A stretch of 64,000 bases of DNA from Halioglobus japonicus (GTDB lineage Bacteria; Pseudomonadota; Gammaproteobacteria; Pseudomonadales; Halieaceae). This document shows, in pieces, positions 8,033 through 19,627 of this stretch; the first letter of the stretch is position 1, and each line of letters opens with the position of its first letter. A program made the translations under genes and the position numbers. The notes below the pieces were generated by a model, which saw only the letters and a list, made by a program, of their open reading frames with translations, made no database searches and was not told where the DNA came from. The stretch spans positions 744,001 through 808,000 of the forward strand of contig NZ_CP019450.1 in assembly GCF_001983995.1 (NCBI RefSeq), read 5' to 3'.

Positions 8033-8626
8033 ATGGCTGAGCGCAAGGCCGCTGTAGAACGCAACACACTGGAAACTCAGATCACCGCTGCGGTGAACCT
8101 GGACGGTACCGGTGTGGCTAATCTGGACACGGGAATTCCGTTCCTCGAGCACATGCTCGACCAGATTGCGCGCCACGGTCTCATGGATCTCGATATCAAA
8201 GCGGTGGGCGATCTGCACATCGATGACCACCACACGGTGGAAGACATCGGTATCACGATGGGCCAGGCCTTTGCTCAGGCGGTGGGCGACAAGAAAGGCA
8301 TCATGCGCTACGGCCACGCCTATTGCCCGCTGGATGAAGCGCTGTCACGGGTGGTGATCGATTTTTCCGGCCGCCCCGGGCTGACGTTTAACGTGGAGTT
8401 CACCCGCGCCACCGTAGGCGGGTTTGACGTGGATCTGTTCATGGAGTTCTTCCAGGGCTTTGTGAACCACGCCGCAGTCACCCTGCACGTGGACAACCTG
8501 CGTGGTGACAATACCCATCACCAGGCCGAGACGATCTTCAAAGCCTTCGGTCGCGCCATGCGCATGGCCCTGTCCGAAGATCCGCGGATGGCCGGTGTCA
8601 CCCCATCCACCAAAGGCGTACTCTGA
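8033..8626 (+). CDS. hisB: Imidazoleglycerol-phosphate dehydratase HisB (monofunctional)
   Basis: The 197-residue enzyme catalyses the sixth histidine step, IGP to imidazole acetol phosphate. It has the repeated manganese-binding His motifs: [24 protein letters not shown], then [16 protein letters not shown]. It lacks the N-terminal phosphatase domain of the enterobacterial bifunctional protein. Start at the ATG after GGAGAGC. It is followed by hisH after 9 bp, then hisF. Confidence 0.97.
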   Translation: MAERKAAVERNTLETQITAAVNLDGTGVANLDTGIPFLEHMLDQIARHGLMDLDIKAVGDLHIDDHHTVEDIGITMGQAFAQAVGDKKGIMRYGHAYCPLDEALSRVVIDFSGRPGLTFNVEFTRATVGGFDVDLFMEFFQGFVNHAAVTLHVDNLRGDNTHHQAETIFKAFGRAMRMALSEDPRMAGVTPSTKGVL

Positions 8627-8635
8627 GGTAATTCC

Positions 8636-9286
8636 ATGAGTGGTGTCGTTGCCGTTATCGATTACGGCATGGGTAATCTGCACTCGGTAGCGAGCGCACT
8701 CGAGCATGTGGGCGCTGACAAAGTCGTGGTTACCCACGATGCCGAGCAGATTCGCCAGGCCGACCGGGTAGTTTTTCCCGGTGTGGGTGCCATGCGCGAT
8801 TGCATGGCGGAAATCCGCCGCCTCGAATGTGACAAACTGCTGGCAGATGCGCTGCTGGAACAGCACAAGCCGGTGCTGGCTATCTGCGTGGGTATGCAGG
8901 CGCTTCTGGGTCATTCCGAGGAAAACAACGGCGTTGACTGCCTGAACCTGGTCGACGGCCAGGTGCGTTACTTTGGCAACCCGCTGACCTCTGTCGATGG
9001 CGAGCGCCTGAAAGTGCCGCACATGGGCTGGAACGAGGTGCGCCAAACCCGCGATCACCCGCTCTGGCAGGGCATTGAAGACGGCACGCGGTTTTATTTC
9101 GTCCACAGCTACTATGTACAAGCCAATGACCGCGAGCTGGTGGTTGGGGCGCTGGACTATGGCGTCGCCGCCGATGCCGCGTTGGCCCGCGACAACCTGT
9201 TCGCCACCCAGTTCCACCCCGAGAAGAGCCACACTGCGGGCCTCAAATTGCTGAAAAACTTCCTGGCCTGGGACGGCCAGCGCTGA
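8636..9286 (+). CDS. hisH: Imidazole glycerol phosphate synthase, glutaminase subunit HisH
   Basis: The 216-residue class I glutamine amidotransferase supplies ammonia to HisF. The nucleophile is Cys84 in [11 protein letters not shown], and the His/Glu pair lies in QFHPEKSH (His194, Glu196). The P-loop-like PGVGAM is present. It lies between hisB and hisF with about 9-bp gaps, one operon. Usually hisA lies between hisH and hisF; here it does not. Confidence 0.97.
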   Translation: MSGVVAVIDYGMGNLHSVASALEHVGADKVVVTHDAEQIRQADRVVFPGVGAMRDCMAEIRRLECDKLLADALLEQHKPVLAICVGMQALLGHSEENNGVDCLNLVDGQVRYFGNPLTSVDGERLKVPHMGWNEVRQTRDHPLWQGIEDGTRFYFVHSYYVQANDRELVVGALDYGVAADAALARDNLFATQFHPEKSHTAGLKLLKNFLAWDGQR

Positions 9287-9295
9287 GGAGTCGTT

Positions 9296-10069
9296 ATGGG
9301 TCTGGCGAAACGAATTATTCCCTGTCTCGATGTCGAGAACGGGCGTGTGGTGAAAGGCGTCAATTTTGTCGATATCCGTGACGCCGGCGACCCCGTGGAA
9401 GTGGCGATTCGCTACAACGAACAAGGCGCCGACGAGATCACCTTCCTCGACATTACCGCCAGCCACGAGGGCCGCGACACCACTGTCCATACGGTAGAGC
9501 AGATTGCGGAGAACGTATTTATCCCGCTGACCGTGGGCGGTGGTATTCGCACCGTGGACGATATCCGCACCATGCTCAATGCCGGGGCCGACAAGGTCAG
9601 CATTAACACCGCCGCCATTCACAACCCGGAACTGGTGCGTGAATCAGCCCTGCGTTTTGGGTCGCAGTGCATTGTGGTGGCGATTGATGCCAAGCGCGTG
9701 GACGACGTTGACGGCGAGCCGCGCTACGAGATTTTCACGCATGGCGGGCGCAAGCCCACGGGTATCGATGCTGTCGCCTGGGCGCGCAAGATGGCGGATC
9801 TCGGGGCCGGGGAGATTCTGCTGACCAGCATGGATCGCGACGGGACCAAAAACGGTTTTGAGCTGGGCGTGACTCGCGCCATTACCGACGCTGTCGAGAT
9901 TCCAGTGATTGCCTCAGGTGGCGTCGGGAATCTCGATCACCTCGTGGAGGGCATTACGCTCGGCGGTGCCGACGCCGTGCTCGCCGCCAGCATCTTCCAC
10001 TTCGGTGAGCACACTGTGCCCGAAGCCAAGGCCTATATGGCCGAGCGCGGGATCGAAGTCCGCCTCTGA
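9296..10069 (+). CDS. hisF: Imidazole glycerol phosphate synthase, cyclase subunit HisF
   Basis: The 257-residue (beta/alpha)8 barrel enzyme makes IGP and AICAR from PRFAR plus ammonia. The catalytic aspartates are Asp12 (IIPCLDV) and Asp131 (VVAIDAKR). Phosphate-binding glycines occur in LTVGGGIR and IASGGVG. It is the last his gene in this operon. Its final 156 bp overlap, convergently, the 3' end of the yibQ reading frame on the other strand. Confidence 0.97.
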   Translation: MGLAKRIIPCLDVENGRVVKGVNFVDIRDAGDPVEVAIRYNEQGADEITFLDITASHEGRDTTVHTVEQIAENVFIPLTVGGGIRTVDDIRTMLNAGADKVSINTAAIHNPELVRESALRFGSQCIVVAIDAKRVDDVDGEPRYEIFTHGGRKPTGIDAVAWARKMADLGAGEILLTSMDRDGTKNGFELGVTRAITDAVEIPVIASGGVGNLDHLVEGITLGGADAVLAASIFHFGEHTVPEAKAYMAERGIEVRL

Positions 10070-10909
10070 TGGCAGCGTCGCCGGCTTCGCGTCGGCGGCC
10101 AGCGCAGTGCGCGAACCTTGTTCTTCCAATACCTCAGACACCAGTGCCAGCGCTATGCCCCGGCATGCCAGCGCCGGTATCGCCTGTTGCAGGAAGTCCG
10201 CTGTTTCACGGTAGGGGTGACCAATGCCCACCGCCAGGCCACGCTGCTCTGCCAGGGTGACCAGTTCCTCAAAGTGCTGGCCGATAGCCTCGGCACTGCG
10301 CTCGTTATCCAGAAAAACTGTGCGCGATAAGTGTGGCACGTTGTAGGCGGCCGCAGTGCGCGCGGCCACACTGTCACTGGTGGTGCGCGAGTCGACAAAG
10401 TACAGCTCACGCCGGAGAAGTGTCTGCATGACCCAGCCCATTTGCAGGGGCATTTCAGTGAGCTCTGACCCCATATGGTTATTCACACCGCGCAGGTGCG
10501 GAATGTCTTCGATGGCCGCAGTGAGGGCGCGATCAAAGTCGTCCCGGGCCAGGGTTGGGGTCAGACCCCCGTGGCCGAGTGCCATGCCGCGATGGTTGCT
10601 CATGGGGGCGTGCAACAGGATTTCCTTGCCAGCGGCAAAGCCGGCCTCGGCCAGATCCCGGCCGTGGGGGGTGTGCGGCAATACCGCCAGGTTCACCTTG
10701 CCGGGGAGCTCAACCATGGCCATGCCGTTGCGCCACTGATGGCCGATGTCGTCGATAATCAACACCACGGTGGCCCGCGGCTGTGATGCGGCAAAGGCGG
10801 TGGGCGGTGGACTCTGGCAGGCGTCAGCCCAGTGCGGCGCTGCCTGGCCGGGGAGGGCCAGCAGCGCGATTAGCAGGGCGAGTAGGGTTGTCAGGCGTTC
10901 AGGATTCAC
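9914..10909 (-). CDS. Divergent polysaccharide deacetylase family protein (YibQ-like)
   Basis: The 331-residue product has a signal peptide (ALPGQAA, about residue 23) and a NodB-like divergent polysaccharide deacetylase domain: [10 protein letters not shown] (about 48-57), [23 protein letters not shown] and [10 protein letters not shown]. It should act in the periplasm, with unknown substrate. The domain seems to end near the VSEVLEEQ segment (about residue 252). The last roughly 70 residues are largely read antisense through hisF and are not family-like, so the true end may be earlier or a frameshift may hide the stop. It overlaps the ctpA-like gene stop by 11 bp. Confidence 0.85.
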   Translation of the reverse strand: MNPERLTTLLALLIALLALPGQAAPHWADACQSPPPTAFAASQPRATVVLIIDDIGHQWRNGMAMVELPGKVNLAVLPHTPHGRDLAEAGFAAGKEILLHAPMSNHRGMALGHGGLTPTLARDDFDRALTAAIEDIPHLRGVNNHMGSELTEMPLQMGWVMQTLLRRELYFVDSRTTSDSVAARTAAAYNVPHLSRTVFLDNERSAEAIGQHFEELVTLAEQRGLAVGIGHPYRETADFLQQAIPALACRGIALALVSEVLEEQGSRTALAADAKPATLPSEADFDPALGHIGLGFGHSVLTEVEDAGGEHGVGTAERNALHEVIEIPDAT

Positions 10910-12215
10910 CCTGCTCCGCCGTGTCAGTGGCGGAGGGCTGTGCCCGCATGCCCAAAATATTAATGCCTTTGAGCAGGGTCAGCGCTTCGTAAAGCTGGTT
11001 GTCCCGGGCCAGCAGTTCACTGGCAGGTTTCTTCGCAGCTTTCTTCTTGCTGTTGCCGTTGGCGTTATCCAGATGGCCGGACAAATCGGCCTCGGATACC
11101 CGACGGGAGCTTTCATATGCGGTGACGCGGGCGCGTTCCACCTCGATGTCCGGTTCAATCCCCTCGGCCTGGATTGAACGGCCGTTGGGGGTGAAATAGA
11201 GCGCTGTGGTCAGTTTGACGGCCCGCGATTCGGAGATCGGCAGCACGGTTTGCACCGAGCCCTTGCCGAAACTGCGGGTGCCCATAATGACTGCGCGGCT
11301 GTGATCCTGCAGGGCGCCGGCGACAATTTCCGAGGCTGATGCAGAGCCTGCGTTAATCAGTACGACCAGCGGTGCACCGGCGGTGGTGTCGGTGGCCTTG
11401 GCGTCGAAGTGATGATCGGAGTTGGGCAGCCTGCCCTCGGTGTACACCACGGTGCCACCGTCCATAAACAAGCCGGCCACGTCGACGCTGGAGCGCAACA
11501 CGCCGCCGGGGTTGTTGCGCAGGTCGAGTACCAGGCCCTTGAGATCCTGCTCGTTCATCAGCTTGTCCAGGGCCTCGGCCACGTCGTCGCCTGTAGCGCT
11601 CTGGAACTGGGCAATGCGGATATACCCGTAGCCGGGCTCAAGCCAGCGCTGGCGTACGCTGGCGACCTTGATGACATCACGGGTCAGGGTTACTTCGAAG
11701 GGCTGGCTTTCTCCGGGGCGGCCAATGCTCAATTCGATGGAGGTGCCCGCGGGGCCGCGCATGAGTTCGATAGCTTCCTGCAGGCTCATGCCTTTCACTG
11801 GCGCATTGCCCAGCTTGAGGATGACATCGCCGCTTTGCAGGCCGGCCTCGGAGGCGGGTGAACCGTCGATCGGCGAGATGATTTTCACGTAGCCGTCTTC
11901 CATGCCCACTTCGAGGCCCAGCCCGGTGAACTCGCCGCTGGTGGCGTCCTGTAAATCCTGGAAGGCGTCCTTGGTGAGGTACACAGAGTGAGGGTCCAGC
12001 CCCATGAGCATGCCCTGAATGGCGTATTCGAGCAGGGTGCTATCGTCGATGTCCTCGACGTAACCCACCCGAATCTGGTTGTAGACGTCAGCGAAGGTGC
12101 GCAGGTCGTCCAGCGGCAGCGCCGCATTCTCTTCTACAGCGGCGTGCGCCGGAAGCGTCAAAAAAAGTGCACAACAGGCGCTCGCGAGTAATCTTGGAGT
12201 GTTCTTAAAGGCCAT
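10899..12215 (-). CDS. ctpA: Carboxy-terminal processing protease (S41 family)
   Basis: This exported serine protease has a signal peptide after MAFKNTPRLL (cleavage near AHA-AV), a PDZ domain (GLGLEVGMEDGYVKI to VKGMSLQEAI) and the S41 catalytic core. The nucleophile Ser lies in NAGSASASEIV and the general-base Lys in SFGKGSVQT. It trims C-termini of periplasmic proteins. I prefer the ATG at 12213-12215 because it puts the basic n-region directly before the hydrophobic helix; a GTG at 12240-12242 would add nine residues. It is in one minus-strand run gpmI-envC-ctpA-yibQ. Confidence 0.93.
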   Translation of the reverse strand: MAFKNTPRLLASACCALFLTLPAHAAVEENAALPLDDLRTFADVYNQIRVGYVEDIDDSTLLEYAIQGMLMGLDPHSVYLTKDAFQDLQDATSGEFTGLGLEVGMEDGYVKIISPIDGSPASEAGLQSGDVILKLGNAPVKGMSLQEAIELMRGPAGTSIELSIGRPGESQPFEVTLTRDVIKVASVRQRWLEPGYGYIRIAQFQSATGDDVAEALDKLMNEQDLKGLVLDLRNNPGGVLRSSVDVAGLFMDGGTVVYTEGRLPNSDHHFDAKATDTTAGAPLVVLINAGSASASEIVAGALQDHSRAVIMGTRSFGKGSVQTVLPISESRAVKLTTALYFTPNGRSIQAEGIEPDIEVERARVTAYESSRRVSEADLSGHLDNANGNSKKKAAKKPASELLARDNQLYEALTLLKGINILGMRAQPSATDTAEQGES

Positions 12216-12275
12216 CGTAACTGCCAGGTGGCGCAGGGCCACATATCCCTATGGCCCGGTAGTGTAACCCATTGC

Positions 12276-13432
12276 CTAACGGCGGCACCATTTGGCAGGA
12301 TTGGTCGGTTTGCCGTTGTGGCGGATCTCAAAATACAGCGCCGGACGTTCCAGGCCACCGCTATCGCCCAGAGTGCTGATGGCCGTGCCGGCGGTCACCC
12401 ATTCGCCCACCTCGCGCAATAGCGTCTGGTTGTGGGCATAGAGGCTCATATAGCCGTCGCCATGATCGATAATCAGCAGCAGGCCCATGCCCCGTAACCA
12501 GTCGGCGTAGACCACCCGGCCGTGGTGAATGGCCTTGACCTCTGTCCCGGCCTTGCCCGGAATTTTTACCCCCTGCCACTTCATCTTGCCCTGGTTGCGG
12601 GCGTTGCCAAAGCGGTGGCTGGCGCGCCCTGATACGGGCCAGGGCATCTTGCCCCGGGCCGCTTTAAAGGCCTGGTAGTTCTCAGGCACTTCCAGATTGA
12701 CCACCGCTTTTTCAATGGCGTCGATCAGTTGTTGCAGTTCCTGTTGGTCCTGCTCCAGCTTTTTCAGCTGGGTGCCCTTGTCGGCAATGCTGGTATTGAG
12801 CTGGTTGACCGCCTGCTGTCGGGTTGCCTGCGCTGCCACCAGCCGTTCCTGCTGGCGGGTCAGTTCGCTGGAGCGCTGCTCCAGGGTGGCAATGGTGGTG
12901 TCGATCTTGGCCTCATTGGCGGCGAGTTGCTCCAGAGTCTGGCGGTACTCTTCGAGCAATTCGTTGCGGGCGCGGAAGAAATAGCGGTAGTAGCCCATGA
13001 CCCGTGCCACGGTGTCGGGGCTCTCCTGATTGAGCAACACTTTCAGCTGCCCCTGCTGGCCCATTTGCCAGGCAGTTCGCAACTCCACCGCAATGCGCGA
13101 CTGTTGCTCGTCCAGCGCGGATCGCAGCGTCTGTTGTTCGGCCCGCAATGCGTCCAGCTGTGCTTCCTGTTTTCGAATGTCGGCCTGGGTCCCATCCAGG
13201 GCCTTCTGGATTCTGGCCTGCTCGAGTTCTGCTTCGCGCAGCTGGCTCTGCAGTTTGTTGCGGCGGGAGTTGGCGGAGCTGATCTCGCGATTAATACGCG
13301 AGATGTCGGCCTTGAGCTCCTTCATCTGGGCCTTGGCGCGCTCCTCGTCGGATTGTGCCCAGGCAACTGGCGATAGAGCTATCGCCAGCCCCAGCAGGAG
13401 GCCGGTGAGCCACCGGCTTGCGGGTCGGTGAT

Positions 13433-13436
<4 letters not shown>
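12276..13436 (-). CDS. envC: Murein hydrolase activator EnvC (CTG start)
   Basis: The 386-residue periplasmic protein has a long coiled coil (about residues 30-240) followed by a C-terminal LytM/M23 domain (from about [18 protein letters not shown]). It activates septal amidases rather than cutting murein; the domain lacks a clear set of zinc ligands, as expected for EnvC. The first ATG, at 13325, would omit the signal peptide. The frame stays open upstream and encodes [18 protein letters not shown], a clear signal sequence. The only start before the in-frame TGA is CTG at 13434-13436, preceded by AGGTGA at good spacing and overlapping the gpmI stop. Confidence 0.88.
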
Positions 13437-14992
<1,556 letters not shown>

Positions 14993-15200
14993 GGGTGGTC
15001 CGGCTGTGGGAGATCAAAGGCCGGCATTTTACCCTGTCCGCTCGCTGTGCGCACCGCCGGGGGCCCCACAGTTGCTGGTTTTGCCAAGGATTACCGGGGC
15101 TGGTTGCGGGGGGGATGAAGCTGTATACTTGCGGCCTTTTGGCATTCCCCCGCAGGCCTGGTCCGGCGCGGGTTCACAGCGCACTTATTGAAGTAAAGCC

Positions 15201-15620
15201 ATGGCTCTATTTTTCGAATTTCTGGCCCAGCAGTGGTTGCTGGTGGCGGCCTTGCTGGCTGTCGTGATCATGTTGTTCATGCACGAAACCCGCAAATCAG
15301 GCACCTCACTGACACCACAGCAGGCAATTAACCTGGTCAACGCCGAAGACGGCGTGTTCGTGGATTTGCGCGATACCGCGGAATTTCGCGCGGGACATAT
15401 CGTCGATGCGATGCATGTGCCCACGACCAAGCTCATGAATAACACCGGCCTCCTTGAAAACTACCGCGACAAACCCATTGTATTGGTATGCAAGATGGGA
15501 CAATCCGCTGGCGCAGTGGGCAAAAAGCTCAATGCTGAGGGTTATGCCAAGGTGAATATCATGACCGGCGGCATGATGGAGTGGAAGAATCTCCAGTTGC
15601 CTGTGGTTAATAACGGATAA
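15201..15620 (+). CDS. yibN: Membrane-anchored rhodanese-like protein (YibN type)
   Basis: The 139-residue product has one N-terminal membrane helix (residues 9-28, QQWLLVAALLAVVIMLFM), then a single rhodanese domain with VDLRDTAEFRAGHI and the active-site loop CKMGQSAG, whose Cys would carry a persulphide. The domain faces the cytoplasm by the positive-inside rule (HETRKS after the helix). It starts the conserved yibN-grxC-secB run and is divergent from gpmI. Confidence 0.92.
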   Translation: MALFFEFLAQQWLLVAALLAVVIMLFMHETRKSGTSLTPQQAINLVNAEDGVFVDLRDTAEFRAGHIVDAMHVPTTKLMNNTGLLENYRDKPIVLVCKMGQSAGAVGKKLNAEGYAKVNIMTGGMMEWKNLQLPVVNNG

Positions 15621-15625
15621 AGCGC

Positions 15626-15888
15626 ATGAGTAATGCAGTCACGCTGTATACCACCCGGTTCTGCCCCTACTGCATCCGGCCCGATTCCTGCTCGACAGCA
15701 AGAACGTGGAATACACCGACATTGGTGTGGACGCGAACCCGGAGCTGCGCAGGGAAATGATGGAAAAGAGCGGCCGCCGCACGGTGCCGCAAATATGGAT
15801 CGGTGATCGCCATGTAGGCGGCTACGACGATCTGGCTCTGCTCGAACGGCAGGGCAAGCTCGATGAATTACTTCAACTGGTGTCATAA
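15626..15888 (+). CDS. grxC: Glutaredoxin 3, frameshifted in this sequence
   Basis: The gene begins MSNAVTLYTTRFCPYCIR, with the CPYC redox motif, five bases after the yibN stop. It then loses frame: the expected continuation (RFLLDSKNVEYTDIGVD, then the cis-Pro TVPQIWIG and GGYDDL) is read in another frame. One base is missing near 15678-15682, in the run ccggcccg. Restoring one G gives an intact 87-residue Grx. It reduces disulphides with glutathione in the cytoplasm. The lesion matches five other single-base losses in the window and is probably a sequencing artefact. The downstream ATG at 15706 is not the real start. Confidence 0.88.
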
Positions 15889-15925
15889 GCGCCGTTAACA
15901 GATAAAACCGAAGGAGGACGGCAAC

Positions 15926-16393
15926 ATGGCCGACGAACAGGTTCAACCCCAATTCCAGATGCAGCGCATCTACACTAAGGATATCTCTTTTGAGTCTCCT
16001 TCCACGCCGGAAGTGTTCCGCAAGCCCTGGCAGCCCAAGGTCAATGTTGACCTGAACACCAAGAGCGATAAGGTAGACGATGAAGGCAACTTCGAAGTGG
16101 TTCTGTCTATCACCGTGACCACTAAAATCGAGGAAGAGACTGCGTTCCTGGTGGAAGTACAGCAGGCAGGTATCTTCAACATCCAGGGCTTTGAAGGCGA
16201 AGAACTGCGCCGTGTTCTGGGTACCGCGTCGCCGAACATTCTGTTCCCCTACGCGCGTGAAGCCATCGACACCCTGTGCGTGAAAGGCGGTTTCCCGCCC
16301 GTCATGCTGGCGCCGGTTAACTTCGATGCTCTGTACCAGCAGGCGCTGGCTCAGGCAGCACAAGCCGGTGAAGCGGAGGCGCCTGCTCACTAA
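15926..16393 (+). CDS. secB: Protein-export chaperone SecB
   Basis: The 155-residue acidic protein binds unfolded preproteins and delivers them to SecA. It has the SecB core: [19 protein letters not shown], the QAGIF groove segment and FPYAREAI, with [14 protein letters not shown] near the end. A strong AAGGAGG ribosome site precedes the ATG. It is the third gene of the yibN-grxC-secB operon and is followed by a strong terminator. Confidence 0.98.
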   Translation: MADEQVQPQFQMQRIYTKDISFESPSTPEVFRKPWQPKVNVDLNTKSDKVDDEGNFEVVLSITVTTKIEEETAFLVEVQQAGIFNIQGFEGEELRRVLGTASPNILFPYAREAIDTLCVKGGFPPVMLAPVNFDALYQQALAQAAQAGEAEAPAH

Positions 16394-16414
16394 GAGCAAC
16401 GCACTTTCGCTGAT

Positions 16415-16441
16415 GAAAAGGGGCCTTTTGGCCCCTTTTTT
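16415..16441. terminator. Terminator between secB and trmL
   Basis: AAAAGGGGCC, TTTT loop and GGCCCC followed by seven T form a classic rho-independent terminator for secB. The A run on the left lets it also serve the convergent trmL transcript. Confidence 0.92.
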
Positions 16442-16449
16442 GTGGGCGC

Positions 16450-16914
16450 TTAGCCCAGCTCCTCAAACCCCAGCTGGCGCAAGGCCTCATAAGTGACGAT
16501 GGCCGCAGCATTGCTCAGGTTGAGGCTGCGGCTGTTCTCGCGCATCGGTATGCGAATGCGCTGTCCGGCGGGCAGCGCATCGCGGATCTCAGCGGGCAGG
16601 CCGCGGGTTTCCGGCCCAAACAGCAGCGCGTCACCCGTCTGGTATGTCACCTGGTGATAGGCGGTGGAGCCCTTGGTGGTCATGCCCATGAGCCGGGCAT
16701 CCGGATAGGCCGCTACAAAATCGTCGAGCTGGGGGTAGGTTTCAACCTCGGCAAATTCGCGATAGTCCAGCCCCGCCCGGCGCAGCTTTTTCTCATCGAG
16801 ATCAAAACCCAGTGGTTCGATCAGGTGCAGGGCGCAGCCTGTGTTGGCACACAGGCGCATGATATTGCCGGTATTGGGCGGGATTTCAGGTTGGTACAGG
16901 ACAATGTGCAGCAT
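16450..16914 (-). CDS. trmL: tRNA (cytidine(34)-2'-O)-methyltransferase TrmL
   Basis: The 154-residue SPOUT-class enzyme methylates the wobble nucleotide of tRNA-Leu isoacceptors using S-adenosylmethionine. It has the SPOUT motifs: [21 protein letters not shown] at the N-terminus, [10 protein letters not shown] in the middle, and [19 protein letters not shown] at the knotted C-terminus. The length is normal for TrmL. It is convergent with secB and 32 bp downstream of ntrC. Confidence 0.95.
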   Translation of the reverse strand: MLHIVLYQPEIPPNTGNIMRLCANTGCALHLIEPLGFDLDEKKLRRAGLDYREFAEVETYPQLDDFVAAYPDARLMGMTTKGSTAYHQVTYQTGDALLFGPETRGLPAEIRDALPAGQRIRIPMRENSRSLNLSNAAAIVTYEALRQLGFEELG

Positions 16915-16946
16915 GGCCGCATACTACCGGCGGCCCGTCGCACAGG

Positions 16947-18352
16947 CTACATCTGCAGATCTTTCATTTTTCGGGTCAGGGTATTGCGCCCCCAGCCGAG
17001 CAACTCCGCGGCATCGCGTTTGCGCCCCTGTGAATGCTGCAGGGCGACTTCGATCATGACTCTTTCGAAGGCGGGGGTGGCCTGTTGCAGGATGTGGTCC
17101 TTGCCCTGAATCAGCTCGTTGCGGGCCCAGCGCTGCAGCAGATCCTTCCAGTCGGTGTCACCGCGTTCGGTGACCTGCTCGGCCACATCTTTACTCAGCT
17201 CGGGGGGCAGGTCTGCCAGGTGCACCTCGCGGCCGGAGGCCATGACGGTTATCCAGCGACAGGTATTTTCCAGCTGCCGCACATTGCCCGGCCACTCCAG
17301 TGAGCTCAGGTAATCCTGGGTCTCCGGCAGCAGAATCTTTGGCTCGCCACCGAGTTCCTCTGCGGCCCGGTTAAAGAAGTGCTGCATCAGGCGCGGAATA
17401 TCCTCGCGGCGTTCCGCGAGTTTCGGAATGTGGATTCGAATGACGTTCAGGCGGTGAAACAAGTCTTCCCGGAAGTCGCCTTTGCGCACCAGTGCCTCGA
17501 GGTCCTGGTGGGTGGCGGCGATGATACGTACGTCGACTTTGACCGGGGTGTGGCCACCGACGCGATAGAACTCACCATCGGCCAGTACCCGCAGCAGGCG
17601 GGTCTGGGTTTCCGCCGGCATGTCGCCGATCTCGTCGAGGAACAAGGTGCCACCGTTGGCCTGTTCGAAGCGGCCCTCGCGCTTGTTATTGGCACCGGTA
17701 AACGCGCCTTTCTCGTGGCCGAATAATTCAGACTCCATCAGTTCGCGAGGGATTGCCGCCATATTCAGGGCAATGAAGGGGTTGGCTGCCCGGGGGCTGT
17801 GCCGGTGCAGGGCATGGGCCACCAGTTCTTTACCGGTGCCTGATTCGCCGTTGATCAGTACGGTGATATTGCTGTGGGCGAGACGGCCGATGGCGCGGAA
17901 GACTTCTTGCATGGCCGGCGCTTCGCCAATGATTTCGGTCTGGGGCAGCTCAGCCAGTGGCGCGGGGTCGTGGCGGGTTTCGCGGGCGTGCGCCAGGGCG
18001 CGCTCGGTAATCGCGACGACTTCATCCAGGTCGAATGGCTTGGGCAGGTATTCGAAGGCCCCTGCTGGTAGGAAGCCACGGCGCTGTCCAGGTCGGAGTG
18101 GGCCGTGGTAATGATGACAGGCAGCTCCGGGTGAGAGCTGTTGATGCGGCCCAGCAGTTCGAGGCCGTCAATGCCCGGCATGCGGATATCGCTGATAATC
18201 ACCTCGGGTTGGTCGTTGGCGAGACGTTGGAGTAGCTGATCGCCGTCGGCGAAACTCTCGTTGTCGATACCGGCCTGGTTCAGGGCGCGCTCCAGAACCC
18301 AGCGAATCGAGCTGTCGTCGTCCACGATCCAGACTTTGGCCTGCTTATACAT
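16947..18352 (-). CDS. ntrC: Nitrogen regulator NtrC, frameshifted in this sequence
   Basis: This is a sigma-54 activator. The receiver domain carries phospho-acceptor Asp55 (IISDIRMPGIDG). The AAA+ domain has GESGTGKELVAHALH and the sigma-54 contact loop GAFTGA. The C-terminal Fis-type helix-turn-helix ends in RDAAELLGWGRNTLTRK. The receiver and AAA+ parts are in different frames: one C is missing in the run at 18059-18062, just after SAVASYQQG. Restoring it gives 468 residues, the usual length, reading on into an AFEYLPKPFDLDE continuation. Its ATG overlaps the ntrB stop by 8 bp. Likely a sequencing error rather than a dead gene. Confidence 0.9.
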
Positions 18353-19406
18353 GTTGGGTTTCCATTGGTAGGTAAATGCTGAATAGGGTTTTGCCCGGCT
18401 CGCTGCTGCACTCGAGCAGGCCGCCGTGGCGGGTAATGATCGATTGGGCAATCGTCAGGCCCAGGCCTGTGCCCTCGGCGCGACCGGTCACCATAGGCAT
18501 GAAGATGGTCTGTAGCATATCGGCCGGTATGCCCGGGCCGTTGTCTTCTATGTCCATACGGCACAACAGTCGATGGCGGGTGGTGCCGATCGTGAACTGG
18601 CGTTGCGGGCGTGTGCGCAGGGTAATTTTCGCCTGCACTGTTTCGTCGCAGGCCTGCAGCGCATTGCGAACGATGTTGAGAACCGCCTGCACGAGCTGGG
18701 CGCGGTCGCCAAAAATTTCCGGCAGGCTTGGGTCGTAGTCCCTGGCCAGTGTCAGCTGGTTGTTGGACTCGGCGACAATCAGGTTGCGCACGTACTCGAG
18801 CACCTCGTGCACATTGAGCGGCTTGTTCTTCAGCTGTTGATTGGGTCCCAGTAGTCGATCAACCAGGTCGCGCAGGCGGTCGGCCTCGCGGATGATAATG
18901 TTGGTGTACTCCGCCAGTCCTTCATCGGGGAGTTCGCGGGCGAGTAACTGGGCCGCGCCACGGACGCCGCCAAGCGGGTTCTTAATCTCGTGTGCCAGGC
19001 CGCGAATCATTTCCTGGGTAATGGCCTGGGCATTGACCAGGCTCTCTTCGCGACTGATCTTCAGCAGCCGGTCTACCGGTTGCAACTCCAGCAGCAGGTT
19101 CACGTCGCCTCTGCCGTCACCCACCGGCGTCATGATCAGGTCGGTCTGGATTTCCTTGCCGCTGAGCAGCAATAGCGGCATACCCCGCCGTGACGTGGGG
19201 CTGCGTTCGTTGCGCACCCGCTCCAGGGCTTCGACGAGCGCCCCGGCGTTGGCCACCAACTTGGCGACGGGCTGTCCGAGCGCTCGGCCCTCCGATGACT
19301 CAAGCAAGTCCTGGCATGAGCTGTTGAGCGAGATCACCTTCAGCTCGCCATCGAGCGCGATAATTGAGGTGCTGAGGTTGTCCAGTATGTCCCGCGTAAT
19401 CTGCAT
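18345..19406 (-). CDS. ntrB: Nitrogen sensor histidine kinase NtrB
   Basis: The 353-residue cytoplasmic kinase/phosphatase of NtrC is controlled by PII proteins. An N-terminal PAS domain (1-110) precedes the H box GLAHEIKNPLGG with His139, an N box (NIVRNALQAC), and ATP-lid motifs DNGPGIP and GTGLGLTIAQ. No membrane helix is present, as in GlnL. It overlaps ntrC by 8 bp. A sigma-54 promoter and two NtrC-type sites upstream indicate autoregulation. Confidence 0.96.
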   Translation of the reverse strand: MQITRDILDNLSTSIIALDGELKVISLNSSCQDLLESSEGRALGQPVAKLVANAGALVEALERVRNERSPTSRRGMPLLLLSGKEIQTDLIMTPVGDGRGDVNLLLELQPVDRLLKISREESLVNAQAITQEMIRGLAHEIKNPLGGVRGAAQLLARELPDEGLAEYTNIIIREADRLRDLVDRLLGPNQQLKNKPLNVHEVLEYVRNLIVAESNNQLTLARDYDPSLPEIFGDRAQLVQAVLNIVRNALQACDETVQAKITLRTRPQRQFTIGTTRHRLLCRMDIEDNGPGIPADMLQTIFMPMVTGRAEGTGLGLTIAQSIITRHGGLLECSSEPGKTLFSIYLPMETQHV

Positions 19407-19462
19407 TTGCTGTCCTGAAGCGGCACGTCCGTGTTGTTGCCGACTGTATTCGATATACCGAA

Positions 19463-19478
19463 AGCAAAAATAGCGCCA
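19463..19478 (-). promoter_or_regulatory. Sigma-54 promoter of ntrBC
   Basis: Read on the minus strand the site is TGGCGC-TATTT-TTGCT, with the invariant GG and GC exactly 10 nt apart and one mismatch to the -24 TGGCAC. The expected start point is near 19452, 46 bp before the ntrB ATG. Confidence 0.72.
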
Positions 19479-19511
19479 CTTTGGCCCCTAAGCAGTAATT
19501 TATTGCTCGGA

Positions 19512-19528
19512 TGCATGAAATTAGTGCA
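19512..19528. promoter_or_regulatory. Weaker NtrC-type site
   Basis: TGCATG-N5-AGTGCA is an imperfect match to the NtrC palindrome TGCACC-N5-GGTGCA. It is centred about 68 bp upstream of the predicted sigma-54 start of ntrBC. Confidence 0.5.
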
Positions 19529-19627
19529 TCGCAGGTATGTGACCGCTCACTCTCGGCGGATTTTCAGTGGTTTTGGGTTTACGCAGTGATCAAACGGTGT
19601 CGGTGGGGGTGGGGCTTAATGACTGCG

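Noticed and set aside
8345..9622. 425-codon minus-strand ORF antisense to hisB-hisH-hisF
   Set aside because: It is a shadow of three well-conserved his genes in a GC-rich codon context. It has no ribosome site, no recognisable domain, and His/Val/Gly-rich composition typical of such frames.
15706..15888. Separate 60-residue protein downstream of yibN
   Set aside because: It is the C-terminal part of frameshifted grxC, whose real start with CPYC is at 15626.
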